Shown here in pieces: positions 1-7,877 of a stretch of DNA of 17,798 nt. Source of the stretch: Candidatus Gastranaerophilales bacterium HUM_12 (GTDB taxonomy: Bacteria; Cyanobacteriota; Vampirovibrionia; Gastranaerophilales; Gastranaerophilaceae); the NCBI GenBank assembly GCA_002102825.1, contig DABJ01000037.1:6495-24292 (forward strand), given 5' to 3'. Below the pieces are notes generated by a model. It had not been told where the DNA came from and did not search any database. It saw only the letters and a list, made by a program, of their open reading frames with translations. The stretch's first letter is position 1. Every line of letters begins with the position of its first letter. The position numbers were made by a program, and so were the translations under genes.

Positions 1-1
1 T

Positions 2-289
2 GCACCTTTGCAACGTTTTGTCTGGGCAAATGGTTTAGGAATTATAACAAAAGGTTTGACAGAATATGAAGTTCAACAAGATAAATTGGCTATTACATTA
101 TTAAGAAGTACCGGTATAATTTCTAATCCCCAAAATCCGGCGAGATTAACACCTGCAGGTCCTCCGATTGAAGTTCCGGAAGCTCAACAGATTGGTGAAA
201 ATATAGCGGAATTCTCTATAGGATTTTTTGATGTAAGAGAATGGGCAAATTATGTTGAAGAGGTTTATCCTCAAACAGTTTTATTTTAA
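2..289 (+). CDS. GH38 alpha-mannosidase-like protein, C-terminal end (5' end outside window)
   Basis: Only the last 95 or so residues are visible; the frame is open to the window edge. The fragment contains TKGLTEYEV, then ITLLRSTG, then TPAGPPIEVPEAQ and a hydrophobic strand. This order is typical of the C-terminal beta-domain of glycoside hydrolase family 38 enzymes (alpha-mannosidases, mannosylglycerate hydrolases), where a 'LLR-x-x-G' strand precedes a Pro-rich 'tPeAQ' segment. The catalytic domain lies upstream, so substrate and localisation cannot be judged. The gene ends in TAA and a strong hairpin follows about 40 bases later. The family call rests on remembered motif patterns in a short fragment. 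Another multidomain glycosidase with a similar beta-sandwich is possible. Confidence 0.62.
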   Translation, partial: APLQRFVWANGLGIITKGLTEYEVQQDKLAITLLRSTGIISNPQNPARLTPAGPPIEVPEAQQIGENIAEFSIGFFDVREWANYVEEVYPQTVLF

Positions 290-328
290 ATAAATTATTT
301 CTTTACTTGGAATAATATAGAAAAATAA

Positions 329-354
329 AAAGCGGTCTTTAATTCGACCGCTTT
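329..354. terminator. Bidirectional intrinsic terminator
   Basis: A perfect 9-bp stem, AAAGCGGTC (329-337) with GACCGCTTT (346-354), closes an 8-base loop. On the - strand the stem is followed by TTTTTATTTTTC, a good U-tract, so it would end the 80-residue gene at 416-658. On the + strand it is followed by ATTTAAT, a weaker tract that could end the GH38 gene. It lies between two convergent genes, the usual place for a shared terminator. Confidence 0.82.
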
Positions 355-415
355 ATTTAATAAATAATGTTTCCTATCCTTTTCCTTAAATTTCTTTTCT
401 CTTATTTCCTATTGA

Positions 416-658
416 TTATCCAACAACTTTTGATACGAAGTTTACAACCTCAAAGAATGAATCCTTTACAAACTCTTTAGCTAATGTGCTTACCGGTCTG
501 TTTTCAATACAATCAAAGACATAATAGATTGGGTCTTTTGAGTTGTTGAATCTCATTCTTCTATCTTTATTTTCTAAATAATTAAATTCAGCAGGAGCTT
601 TTCTTTTTCTTGATGGTCTAACCATTGTTCCAAATGCTTGTCCTGAAGTTGCTAACAT
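416..658 (-). CDS. Hypothetical basic 80-residue protein
   Basis: I do not recognise this protein. It has no clear signal peptide or long membrane segment. Residues 14-36 are strongly basic (RPSRKRK near 14-20, KDRRMR near 31-36). The C-terminal part (about 43-80) alternates hydrophobic and charged residues and could form one or two amphipathic helices. The ATG at 658 is preceded by a purine-rich AGAGAGAG/AAAGAGAT stretch, a weak ribosome-binding site. A candidate promoter lies just upstream and a convincing terminator downstream, so it looks like a one-gene transcription unit. Basic charge might suggest nucleic-acid or ribosome binding, but that is speculation. Confidence is for this being a real gene, not for any function. 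Confidence 0.6.
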   Translation of the reverse strand: MLATSGQAFGTMVRPSRKRKAPAEFNYLENKDRRMRFNNSKDPIYYVFDCIENRPVSTLAKEFVKDSFFEVVNFVSKVVG

Positions 659-678
659 ATCTCTTTATCTCTCTCTTA

Positions 679-706
679 TTTATATCTTACATATATATAA
701 AGTAAA
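679..706 (-). promoter_or_regulatory. Candidate promoter for the 80-residue gene
   Basis: On the - strand, TTTACT (706-701) and TATAAA (684-679) are separated by 16 bases. They match the sigma-70 -35 and -10 consensus at four and five of six positions. The predicted transcript would start near 672, about 14 bases before the ATG at 658. The region is very AT-rich, so chance matches are likely. Confidence 0.35.
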
Positions 707-757
707 TAAATCTAAAGAAATTGCTTTTTTAAAAAGAGGATTGTTAACATTTCTTAA

Positions 758-2167
758 CTATTTCTCTAAATCAACACTATCATTGTCATCAACGATATTT
801 TTGCCAATGGCTTTTTCTAATTCAGCCTTTGCGGAGTTGTATTCATACAATGCTGTATAATACGTTAATTGAGCTTGTTCATAAGTTGTTTCCGCATCAC
901 GTAACTCAATAGGAGAAGCCTCCCCTACTCGATATCTGCCGTAAGACAATTCATAATTTTCTTTCGATTGTTTCATCTGTAAAATTGCAACCGGAAGTTG
1001 ATTTCTTTTTTCATCAAGTTTTAAATAGGCATTTTGAATTTCTAAATAAATACTATTTTGGGTGTTTCTAGCATTTGCCAACTCTCTATCATATAAATAT
1101 CTGGCTTCTTTTATTTCATTTCTGATTAACATCGCATTAACTGTCGGAAAAATCAAATAACCGCCAATATTATAACCGTAATTAGAATTCCAAGATTTAC
1201 CGCCTCGTTGGTATTGAGCTTCAACAGAAATACTTGGGAAATAAGATTTTTTAGCAAGTTTTAAAGTTTGGTTTGCTTCTTCGACTTTAATTTCTGCAAG
1301 TTTTAATTCCGGACGAGCTTCGCGAGCGGTGTCAATAGCTTGTTCAAATGTTAAGTTGGTAGGTTGATACTTTAATTTGTCTAAAATATCATATTTTTCT
1401 ATATATGGCACTCCCATAACATTGTTCAACTTTGCAATTGCAAGATTAACAGCATTTTCAGATTGAATGAGTTTTAACTTTGCACTACTTAAATTCGTTT
1501 CAGCTATCGTAACATCGACTTTTGGATTCATACCGATTTTATAAAAAGCTTTAGCTTGGTTATAAAACATTTGGTACTTATCAACCATTTCTTGAGCTAC
1601 ACGTTTATTTTCATAAGCATAGAGGACATTATAATAAGCATCTTTTGTTTGATAAATAACATCATTTACAATTGCTTCAAATGTTTTTTTATATCCATCA
1701 TAGTCTAATCTTTTAATTGTTGCCTGATTTTGAGTAACGCCAAAATCATAAAGCATTTGTTGTAGTGTAACTTGTCCTGCCAAATAGTAGTTGAATTGCA
1801 AGTTTTTACCTAACGCATCGGATAATTGAAGTTGTTTTATGTGTGTATAGCTTGTTTGCCAAGAAACACTCGGAAAATAGTTTGACCAAACTTGTTTTAT
1901 TCGGGCATCAGATGCCAATATATCTTGAAAAGCAGCATTAATCTGTGGATTATTGCCTAAAGCAAGACGAAGACAATTATCTAATGTCATATCAATATTT
2001 TTTTCTATTGAACCGGATATAACAAAATCTGGGTTAACATTAACGTTTGGCAAAACATTTTCAGACATTGGAAATTCATTTGAATTGATATTATTTCCAA
2101 GATTTGCTGGAAATACCGGCATCGCCAAAAGTATAAATATTATAGTTAAAATTGTCTTTTTAAACAT
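758..2167 (-). CDS. TolC-family outer-membrane efflux channel
   Basis: Predicted outer-membrane factor (OEP family) of a tripartite efflux pump, forming the beta-barrel and periplasmic alpha-tunnel through which substrates leave the cell. The 469-residue protein starts MFKKTILTI with a hydrophobic signal peptide of about 20 residues. Two related halves follow, rich in long amphipathic helices (LRLALGNNPQI near 66-76; ETTYEQAQLTYY near the C terminus), as expected for two OEP repeats. I chose the ATG at 2167 because it begins directly with the signal peptide and has AAGGA 11 bases upstream. An in-frame ATG at 2191 and a TTG at 2227 would put a charged extension before the signal. The start overlaps the pump gene's stop by 8 bases, suggesting coupled translation. 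Substrate unknown. Confidence 0.93.
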   Translation of the reverse strand: MFKKTILTIIFILLAMPVFPANLGNNINSNEFPMSENVLPNVNVNPDFVISGSIEKNIDMTLDNCLRLALGNNPQINAAFQDILASDARIKQVWSNYFPSVSWQTSYTHIKQLQLSDALGKNLQFNYYLAGQVTLQQMLYDFGVTQNQATIKRLDYDGYKKTFEAIVNDVIYQTKDAYYNVLYAYENKRVAQEMVDKYQMFYNQAKAFYKIGMNPKVDVTIAETNLSSAKLKLIQSENAVNLAIAKLNNVMGVPYIEKYDILDKLKYQPTNLTFEQAIDTAREARPELKLAEIKVEEANQTLKLAKKSYFPSISVEAQYQRGGKSWNSNYGYNIGGYLIFPTVNAMLIRNEIKEARYLYDRELANARNTQNSIYLEIQNAYLKLDEKRNQLPVAILQMKQSKENYELSYGRYRVGEASPIELRDAETTYEQAQLTYYTALYEYNSAKAELEKAIGKNIVDDNDSVDLEK

Positions 2168-5100
2168 TTTTTCTTTTTTCCTTATACTCATGAACTTTGT
2201 GAGCAAAATTAACTTTAAATTCTTCAACCATAACGTAAAAGGCAGGAACTAAAAATGTTCCGATAAAAGCAACTGCAATCATTCCGCCAAATACAGTCAT
2301 ACCTACAGAATGTCGAGATGCTGCACCCGCACCGGACGCAAATACCAATGGCAACAAACCTAATACAAACGCAATATTTGTCATCATAACAGCTCTAAAA
2401 CGTAGTTTTGCGGCTTGCAATGCAGCTTCTCTAATCGGTAAACCTCCTTGATGTGCATCTTTAGCAAATTCAACAATTAAAATTGCTTGTTTTGTACTCA
2501 AACCTATTAACATAACTAAACCGATTTGAGAGTAAATATCAAGTGAATATCCACTTACATATTGGAATAACAATGCTCCAACAAGTGCAACCGGTGTAAC
2601 GAGTAATACTGATACCGGAAGTAACCAACTTTCGTACAATCCTACCAAGAATAAGAATACAAAGACTAATGACATAGCCAATATTGGTCCGATTTGTCCA
2701 CTTGATTCTTTTTCCTGTAAAGATGTTCCAGACCAAGCATAACCCATATCTTCAGGTAATACTTTCTCTGATAATTGTTCCATCAAACTCATTGCTTTAC
2801 CGGAACTTACACCTGCTCTAGTGTTACCATTGATTGTAATAGCAGGATACATATTGAATCTCGTTCTTATATAGGGTCCCACAACATTCTTAGTCGTAAT
2901 TACTGCTGACAATGGAACCATTCTACCATTATTATTTTTTACATAAATCTTATCAATATCGGAAATTTTAGCTCTGAAATCCGAATCTGCCTGAACATAA
3001 ACCCTATAAACACGACCATATTTGTTAAAGTCGTTAATATAAGATTTTGCAAAATATGCTGCAATTGCATTATAGACTTCTGCAACCTCAACTCCTTGAG
3101 CCATAGCTTTATCAACATCAACATCTAGTTCTAATTGGGGCAAATTTGGACTATAAGAGCTATAAATCATTGAGAAATTCGGATTAGAACGAGCAGCATT
3201 CATTAATTTTGTTGCTTGTTCATATAAAGCTCCGGCATCTCTATCACCTTTATCCAGCAACTGGTACTCAAAGCCACCAAACATACCTAAACCTGAGATT
3301 GCAGGAGGAGAGAACGTTGCAATCGTTGCTGACGGATAATTCGCAAATGTCATGTTGATATTTTTCATAATTCCGTCAAGAGATTCTTCTTTATTTTTTC
3401 TCTTTGACCAAGGCTTTAAACTTGAAACGATGAAAGCGGTATTTTCACCATTCATACCTACAAGAGTAATTGTATCTTCAACCCCGGGAATTTTTAGAAG
3501 TTTTGATTCGACATCTGTTGCAATTGAATCTGTTCTGGAGGCTGATGAACCATCTGGCAACTGAATTTGAGTAAAAATTGCCCCTCTATCTTCCGCAGGT
3601 AAAAAGCCGCGTGGAATTAGCATAAACATTCCAACCGTGAATAGAACGATTATACCAAGAACTCCAAATGTCAATTTTGGAGACTCAACAAAAGATTTTG
3701 TATAAACCAAATATTTATCACGAACGCTTGCAAACCAATCATCAAACATTTGAATAAATTTGAAATCGGCTTTTTCCTCTCCTGATTTCAATATCATTGA
3801 ACAAAGAGCAGGAGCAAGAGTCAAAGCAACAAGAGTTGACAGTCCGATAGAAGAAGCGATACACAGTGCAAATTGTCTAAACATACGTCCCGTAATTCCG
3901 CCCATAAATGATACCGGAACAAATACCGCCATCAATACTAGTGAAGTTGCTAAAACTGCTCCAAATACTTCTTTCATTGTAATTTCAGTTGCGGTTTTAG
4001 GATCTTTTCCCTCTTGTATATGCCGCTGTGTATTTTCAAGTACAACAATTGCATCATCTACAACCAAACCGACTGCAAGAACCAGACCGAACAAAATCAA
4101 CAGATTTATTGAAAATCCGAATAAGTGCATAAAAATAAATACACCAATCAAAGAAACAGGAATTGCACAGAAAGGAATAAATGCAGCTCGAGCTGTTCCT
4201 AAAAACAAATAAGTTACAAGTGATACAAGTAAAACTGCCAGTGCTACTGCACTGATTACCTCGTTAATAGATTCTCTAACAAATTCTGTTTCATCGTGTT
4301 GAACTTTATATTCTAAATCTTTAGGAAATGTTTTGCTTAATTCTGCCAATCTCTTTTGAATTTTATTGGACAAATCAATAGCATTTGCTTCCGGAAGTTG
4401 GCTGACAGTGATAATTGCAGAATTTCTACCACTAATACGTGAGAAATATGAATAACTTTCTGCCCCAAGTTCAACTCTTGCAACATCTTTCAATCGGATT
4501 TGAGAACCGTTTGGTAAAGATTTAACAATAATATTTTCAAACTCTTTTGCTTCTTTAAGACGACCTTTTGTCCTCATCGTCAGTTTAATAAGTTGTTTTT
4601 CTTTCATCGGCTCAACACCAAGATCGCCCGCAGGAGATTGAATGTTCTGAGCTTGAATTGCAGCTGAGACTTCACTTGTTGAAAGTCCGTAATTGGCCAT
4701 TTTGTCTGCATCAAGCCATATTCTCATTGAATAATTTGATGAACCGAATACTGCAACTTTCCCAACTCCTCGAATTCTGGCAAGTTCATCTTTAATATAA
4801 ATGTCAGCATAATTTGAAATAAATAATGGGTCATAAGAGTTATGTGGAGAATTTACAGAAATCATCAAAAGCCCGGGGCCACCGGTTGATTTCTTTACGG
4901 ACAAACCGTATCGCCTAACTTCTTCAGGTAAACGTGGAGTAACCAATTGCAACTGATTTTGGACGTTAACTACCGCCATATCAGGATCTGACCCGACAGC
5001 AAAATATAGTGTTAAACTATAAGCACCATTTTGTGAGGTTGAAGACATATAAATCATATCTTGAACCCCGTTTAATTGTGCCTCGACCGGCGCTGCAATT

Positions 5101-5294
5101 GTGGATTCAATAACGTCAGAACTTGCACCCGCATAAGTTGCTGATACAACAACCTGCGGTGGAGTAATTGACGGATATTCTTCTAAAGGTAAAGTATTTA
5201 TCATCAAAATGCCTGCAAGCAATATTGCAAGTGATATTACAATCGCAAGTTTTGGTCTGCGTATAAATAAATTACCCTGTTTTTCTTCTGACAT
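2160..5294 (-). CDS. RND multidrug efflux pump, inner-membrane subunit (AcrB/MexB-like, HAE1 family)
   Basis: A 1044-residue proton-driven transporter, normal length for the HAE1 family. It has an N-terminal membrane helix (about 12-34), a large periplasmic loop, a first helix bundle (about 340-500), a helix near 543-562, a second periplasmic loop, and a second bundle (about 870-1030). The proton-relay residues are present: Asp413-Asp414 in VVDDAIVV and Lys935 in LSTKQAILIVEF. The landmarks GFLPAEDRG and PPAISGLGMFGGFEYQL also match AcrB-type pumps. The start is ATG at 5294 with AAAGGG 8 bases upstream; a GTG at 5297 is in frame but less likely. It lies between the adaptor and channel genes. 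Predicted to export hydrophobic or amphipathic compounds; the actual substrate cannot be read from sequence. Confidence 0.96.
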   Translation of the reverse strand: MSEEKQGNLFIRRPKLAIVISLAILLAGILMINTLPLEEYPSITPPQVVVSATYAGASSDVIESTIAAPVEAQLNGVQDMIYMSSTSQNGAYSLTLYFAVGSDPDMAVVNVQNQLQLVTPRLPEEVRRYGLSVKKSTGGPGLLMISVNSPHNSYDPLFISNYADIYIKDELARIRGVGKVAVFGSSNYSMRIWLDADKMANYGLSTSEVSAAIQAQNIQSPAGDLGVEPMKEKQLIKLTMRTKGRLKEAKEFENIIVKSLPNGSQIRLKDVARVELGAESYSYFSRISGRNSAIITVSQLPEANAIDLSNKIQKRLAELSKTFPKDLEYKVQHDETEFVRESINEVISAVALAVLLVSLVTYLFLGTARAAFIPFCAIPVSLIGVFIFMHLFGFSINLLILFGLVLAVGLVVDDAIVVLENTQRHIQEGKDPKTATEITMKEVFGAVLATSLVLMAVFVPVSFMGGITGRMFRQFALCIASSIGLSTLVALTLAPALCSMILKSGEEKADFKFIQMFDDWFASVRDKYLVYTKSFVESPKLTFGVLGIIVLFTVGMFMLIPRGFLPAEDRGAIFTQIQLPDGSSASRTDSIATDVESKLLKIPGVEDTITLVGMNGENTAFIVSSLKPWSKRKNKEESLDGIMKNINMTFANYPSATIATFSPPAISGLGMFGGFEYQLLDKGDRDAGALYEQATKLMNAARSNPNFSMIYSSYSPNLPQLELDVDVDKAMAQGVEVAEVYNAIAAYFAKSYINDFNKYGRVYRVYVQADSDFRAKISDIDKIYVKNNNGRMVPLSAVITTKNVVGPYIRTRFNMYPAITINGNTRAGVSSGKAMSLMEQLSEKVLPEDMGYAWSGTSLQEKESSGQIGPILAMSLVFVFLFLVGLYESWLLPVSVLLVTPVALVGALLFQYVSGYSLDIYSQIGLVMLIGLSTKQAILIVEFAKDAHQGGLPIREAALQAAKLRFRAVMMTNIAFVLGLLPLVFASGAGAASRHSVGMTVFGGMIAVAFIGTFLVPAFYVMVEEFKVNFAHKVHEYKEKRKNV

Positions 5295-5302
5295 CACATA
5301 TA

Positions 5303-5308
5303 CCCTTT
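5303..5308 (-). promoter_or_regulatory. Ribosome-binding site deciding the pump start
   Basis: AAAGGG (read on the - strand) lies 8 bases before the ATG at 5294 and 5 bases before the in-frame GTG at 5297. The spacing and the better codon favour the ATG. Confidence 0.6.
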
Positions 5309-5321
5309 ATTAAAAATTATT

Positions 5322-6497
5322 TTATTTATTTGATTTTTTTGAAGTTTGTTTTTTAGCTTTTATAACTTCCATTTGTTCTTTAGAAACAATTTTTACAGGA
5401 CTTCCTGGAGTAACTTTCAAAATTCCTTCAACAATTACCTTATCTCCGTATTTCAAACCGTCTTTTACAATCCAGTTATCACCTGATTGACCTTGTGTTT
5501 TAATATATGTCAATTTCGGAAGTCCTTTATTATCAATCGTATAAACGTATTTACCCTCTTGATTTTCTTGAACTGCAACAATCGGAACTACAGGAACTTT
5601 AACAGGATTATTTGCAAATAATCTTACATTGACAAATTCACCATGAAGAAGTTTGTTATTCGGATTTTGGAATGTTGCACGCAAAGTAACAGTACCTGTT
5701 GTTTGGTCAACTTTATTATCTAAGAAATCTTGAACACCGTTAAGTTCATATTTATCTCCATTTTGGAAAAATAATTCAACTTTTCTTCTGGCATCAGCTT
5801 TTTTATCAATGCTTGATATTGCTGCATAATCTTCTGATGATAACGGGAAAGTTACATAAATCGGATTTGTACTATTTATTGTTGTTAATGAACCTGATGA
5901 TGGTGTTACATAGTTACCGACAGTTACATCAATAATTCCAATTCGTCCGTCAACGGGAGCTTTTACTCTTGTATAACTTAGATTTCTGTTTGTATCTTTA
6001 TAATTGGATTGGGCTGCTGACAACTGTGCTTTCAAAGCATCTCTATTTGCAAGAATTTCATCATACTTAGCCTTTGCAATATAATCTTGTCGCACAAGTT
6101 CTTCTGCTCTGGCAAGCTGTTTATTTGCATAAGCAAGTTGAGCCTTAATATTTTGAATATTTGCGCCTGCAACATTTGAGGCATTTTGGTATTCTGCAGG
6201 TTCAATTAAAAACAATGTTTCACCAGCTTTTACATAATCACCCTCTTTAAAGAAACTCTTTTGCAAATAACCGGAAATACGTGCCATTATACTAACTTGA
6301 TATTTTGAAACAACACGCCCCGGGGCATCAAAAGTTCTAATTACGTTATTTTCTTCAATTTGTTGAACTACAACATTGGGTGGTGCAACATTTAGTCTTG
6401 CTTTTTGCTTCATCATACCGCCAATAGAAGAAGTCACAAACCGAAAGCCGATAGCAATTAAAGCTATTATAATTATTAATAGTATCTTTTTTTTCAT
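5322..6497 (-). CDS. RND efflux periplasmic adaptor (membrane fusion protein, AcrA/MexA-like)
   Basis: A 391-residue adaptor linking the inner-membrane pump to the outer-membrane channel. An uncleaved or signal-anchor helix (about 4-18) is followed by the first half of a lipoyl/biotinyl-like domain (GRVVSKYQVSIMARISGYL, about 60-78, to about 96). An alpha-helical hairpin spans about 104-173, the second lipoyl half begins YTRVKAPVDGRIG (about 175-187), and beta-barrel and membrane-proximal domains follow. No lipobox cysteine follows the hydrophobic segment, so unlike AcrA it is probably not lipidated. The C terminus is a lysine-rich tail. AGGGAG lies 11 bases before the ATG. It is first in the operon, 27 bases before the pump gene, as usual for these systems. 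Confidence 0.95.
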   Translation of the reverse strand: MKKKILLIIIIALIAIGFRFVTSSIGGMMKQKARLNVAPPNVVVQQIEENNVIRTFDAPGRVVSKYQVSIMARISGYLQKSFFKEGDYVKAGETLFLIEPAEYQNASNVAGANIQNIKAQLAYANKQLARAEELVRQDYIAKAKYDEILANRDALKAQLSAAQSNYKDTNRNLSYTRVKAPVDGRIGIIDVTVGNYVTPSSGSLTTINSTNPIYVTFPLSSEDYAAISSIDKKADARRKVELFFQNGDKYELNGVQDFLDNKVDQTTGTVTLRATFQNPNNKLLHGEFVNVRLFANNPVKVPVVPIVAVQENQEGKYVYTIDNKGLPKLTYIKTQGQSGDNWIVKDGLKYGDKVIVEGILKVTPGSPVKIVSKEQMEVIKAKKQTSKKSNK

Positions 6498-6515
6498 TAT
6501 TTTAAGTTCTCCCTA

Positions 6516-6528
6516 GTCAAATCTTGAC
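6516..6528. promoter_or_regulatory. Inverted repeat between efflux promoter and start (candidate operator)
   Basis: GTCAA-ATC-TTGAC is a perfect 5-bp inverted repeat with a 3-base spacer. It lies just downstream of the predicted transcription start of the efflux operon and upstream of the ribosome-binding site, a common position for a repressor operator. No regulator gene is adjacent, and short repeats arise easily by chance. Confidence 0.3.
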
Positions 6529-6540
6529 CTGAATCAACGT

Positions 6541-6550
6541 TACAATTGTA
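6541..6550. repeat. Perfect 10-bp palindrome over the efflux -10 region
   Basis: TACAATTGTA is its own reverse complement and covers the predicted -10 hexamer on the - strand. It could be part of a regulator site, or simply a consequence of a symmetric -10 sequence. Confidence 0.3.
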
Positions 6551-6573
6551 TAATGGATAAGAAAAGTATGCAA
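6545..6573 (-). promoter_or_regulatory. Candidate promoter of the efflux operon
   Basis: On the - strand, TTGCAT (6573-6568) is followed after exactly 17 bases by TACAAT (6550-6545), which matches the -10 consensus at five of six positions. It begins one base after the stop codon of the upstream diphosphatase gene. This gives the efflux genes their own start point, with a leader of about 40 bases. I see no intrinsic terminator ahead of it, so read-through from the upstream genes is also possible. Confidence 0.5.
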
Positions 6574-6574
6574 A

Positions 6575-7165
6575 TTAAATTTGGGAATTTTTTATATATT
6601 CTAAAATCTTGTTAAGGGCAATACTCCTATGAGAAATTGTATTTTTCAACTCTTCTGACATTTCGGCAACAGTAATTTCATATCCGTTAGGAATAAATAT
6701 CGGGTCATAACCAAATCCGTTGTGTCCTGATTGAGTTTTAGCAATTTGTCCATAACACTCTCCGATTTCTTTATCAAGAATTTGTCCAAATTCATCAACA
6801 AGAGTCATAGCACAAACAAATTTTGCACTTCTATTACCGAATGGGGCTAAATTATTTAAAAGTTTATCAATACGTTTTTGAGGTGTAGAATCATATCTTG
6901 CAGAAAATATTCCCGGTTCACCATTTAATGCTTCAACACATAAACCAGAGTCATCTGCTAATGATATACAATGCGACAATCTTGCAGCTTCTTTAGCTTT
7001 AATAAAAGAATTTTCCTCAAAGGTTGTACCATTTTCAATTGGATCAAATCCTGCAGGAGGAAGAATAAATTCAACTCCAGAGTCTTTTGAAATCTCGTTT
7101 ATTTCTTGCAATTTATGGGGATTACCCGTTGCAAAAACAATTTTTACAGTTTTATTATTTTCCAT
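6575..7165 (-). CDS. rdgB: XTP/dITP diphosphatase (RdgB/HAM1 family)
   Basis: Cytoplasmic house-cleaning enzyme that hydrolyses non-canonical purine triphosphates (ITP, dITP, XTP) to monophosphates, keeping them out of nucleic acids. The 196-residue protein has the family motifs in order: FATGNPHK (11-18), FEENSFIKA (49-57), LADDSGLCVEALNG (69-82) with Asp71-Asp72, GHNGFGYDPIF (148-158) and SHRS (178-181). The start is ATG at 7165, just before the usual start-proximal ATGN strand; a TTG at 7186 is in frame but has no support. The start lies inside the last codons of uppS (11-base overlap), indicating translational coupling. Length is normal for the family. Confidence 0.94.
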   Translation of the reverse strand: MENNKTVKIVFATGNPHKLQEINEISKDSGVEFILPPAGFDPIENGTTFEENSFIKAKEAARLSHCISLADDSGLCVEALNGEPGIFSARYDSTPQKRIDKLLNNLAPFGNRSAKFVCAMTLVDEFGQILDKEIGECYGQIAKTQSGHNGFGYDPIFIPNGYEITVAEMSEELKNTISHRSIALNKILEYIKNSQI

Positions 7166-7865
7166 ATCTTCTTTGCCTTTTCCCAAATTCTAAAATAGAG
7201 TCTTTGAGTGAATTTTTATCAAAATCAGGCCAAAATTCACTTCTGATAATAATTTCAGAATATGCAATCTGCCACAATAAATAATTCGAAATTCTCTGTT
7301 CTCCACCTGTTCTAATTAAAATATCAGGATCCGGAACTCCTGCAGTGTATAAGTTTTCCGAAATAAGTTGTTCATCAATTTTGTCAGATTTTACTCCAGA
7401 TTCAACGATTTTTTGCACAGCATGTACAATTTCGTCACGAGAACCGTAATTCAACGCAATTTGCAAGACGACACCTGTGTTATTTTTTGTTGTTTCAACT
7501 GCATTGGCTAAAATCTTTTGAAGTTTATCACTTAATTTTGTTAAATCGCCGATAAAATGAATTTGAACATTTTCTTTATGCATTTCTGCAAGTTCGTTTG
7601 TCAAAGTAACAGCAACCAAATTCATCAAAAATTCGACTTCTTCCTTTTTTCGGTTCCAATTTTCAGTTGAAAAAGCATAAACTGTTAAGTATTTAATACT
7701 GAAATCGTTACATGCTCTCAAAATATTTTTTAGGGAATCAACACCTTTTTTATGTCCCATAGCAGATGGAAGATTTTTTTCTTTTGCCCAACGTCTATTG
7801 CCGTCCATAATGATTGCAATATGCTTTAAATTTGTATCTTTTATTATATTTTTGATTTCGTCCAT
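7155..7865 (-). CDS. uppS: Isoprenyl (undecaprenyl) diphosphate synthase
   Basis: Cis-prenyltransferase that extends farnesyl diphosphate with isopentenyl units to make undecaprenyl diphosphate, the lipid carrier for peptidoglycan and surface polysaccharides. The 236-residue protein shows IAIIMDGNRRWA (17-27, catalytic Asp21), GHKKG, YAFSTENW, and near the C terminus DPDILIRTGGEQRISN and LLWQIAYSE, the canonical UPPS blocks. AAGGA lies 9 bases before the ATG. The gene follows ilvD by 12 bases and overlaps rdgB. In many bacteria uppS is followed by cdsA and dxr; that arrangement is absent here. A role in wall synthesis fits the neighbouring murE and FtsI-like genes. Product chain length cannot be proven from sequence. 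Confidence 0.96.
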   Translation of the reverse strand: MDEIKNIIKDTNLKHIAIIMDGNRRWAKEKNLPSAMGHKKGVDSLKNILRACNDFSIKYLTVYAFSTENWNRKKEEVEFLMNLVAVTLTNELAEMHKENVQIHFIGDLTKLSDKLQKILANAVETTKNNTGVVLQIALNYGSRDEIVHAVQKIVESGVKSDKIDEQLISENLYTAGVPDPDILIRTGGEQRISNYLLWQIAYSEIIIRSEFWPDFDKNSLKDSILEFGKRQRRYGK

Positions 7866-7877
7866 ACTCTTTTTTCC

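Noticed and set aside
743..758. GTTAA...TTAAC hairpin at the end of the channel gene
   Set aside because: Only 5 AT-rich pairs, overlapping the stop codon, with no clean U-tract directly after; too weak to call a terminator.
2168..2227. Upstream TTG and ATG starts for the channel gene
   Set aside because: They would place a charged extension before the signal peptide and run further into the pump gene; ATG at 2167 has AAGGA upstream.
1953..2252. 99-codon + strand open frame over the pump/channel junction
   Set aside because: Antisense to the signal peptide of the channel and the end of the pump; hydrophobicity mirrors the signal peptide. No ribosome-binding site or independent support.
3760..4212. 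150-codon + strand open frame inside the RND pump gene
   Set aside because: It lies fully antisense to strongly conserved pump sequence; composition is low-complexity Thr/Asn/Ile as expected from a reverse-strand shadow, and no family resemblance is seen.
6524..6554. + strand TTGACC...TATAAT promoter-like pair
   Set aside because: The spacing is 19 bases and no + strand gene lies downstream for more than 7 kb; it probably reflects the palindrome on the efflux promoter.
7166..7186. TTG start extending the diphosphatase by seven residues
   Set aside because: The family normally starts just before the ATGN strand; ATG at 7165 fits and the TTG has no clear binding site.
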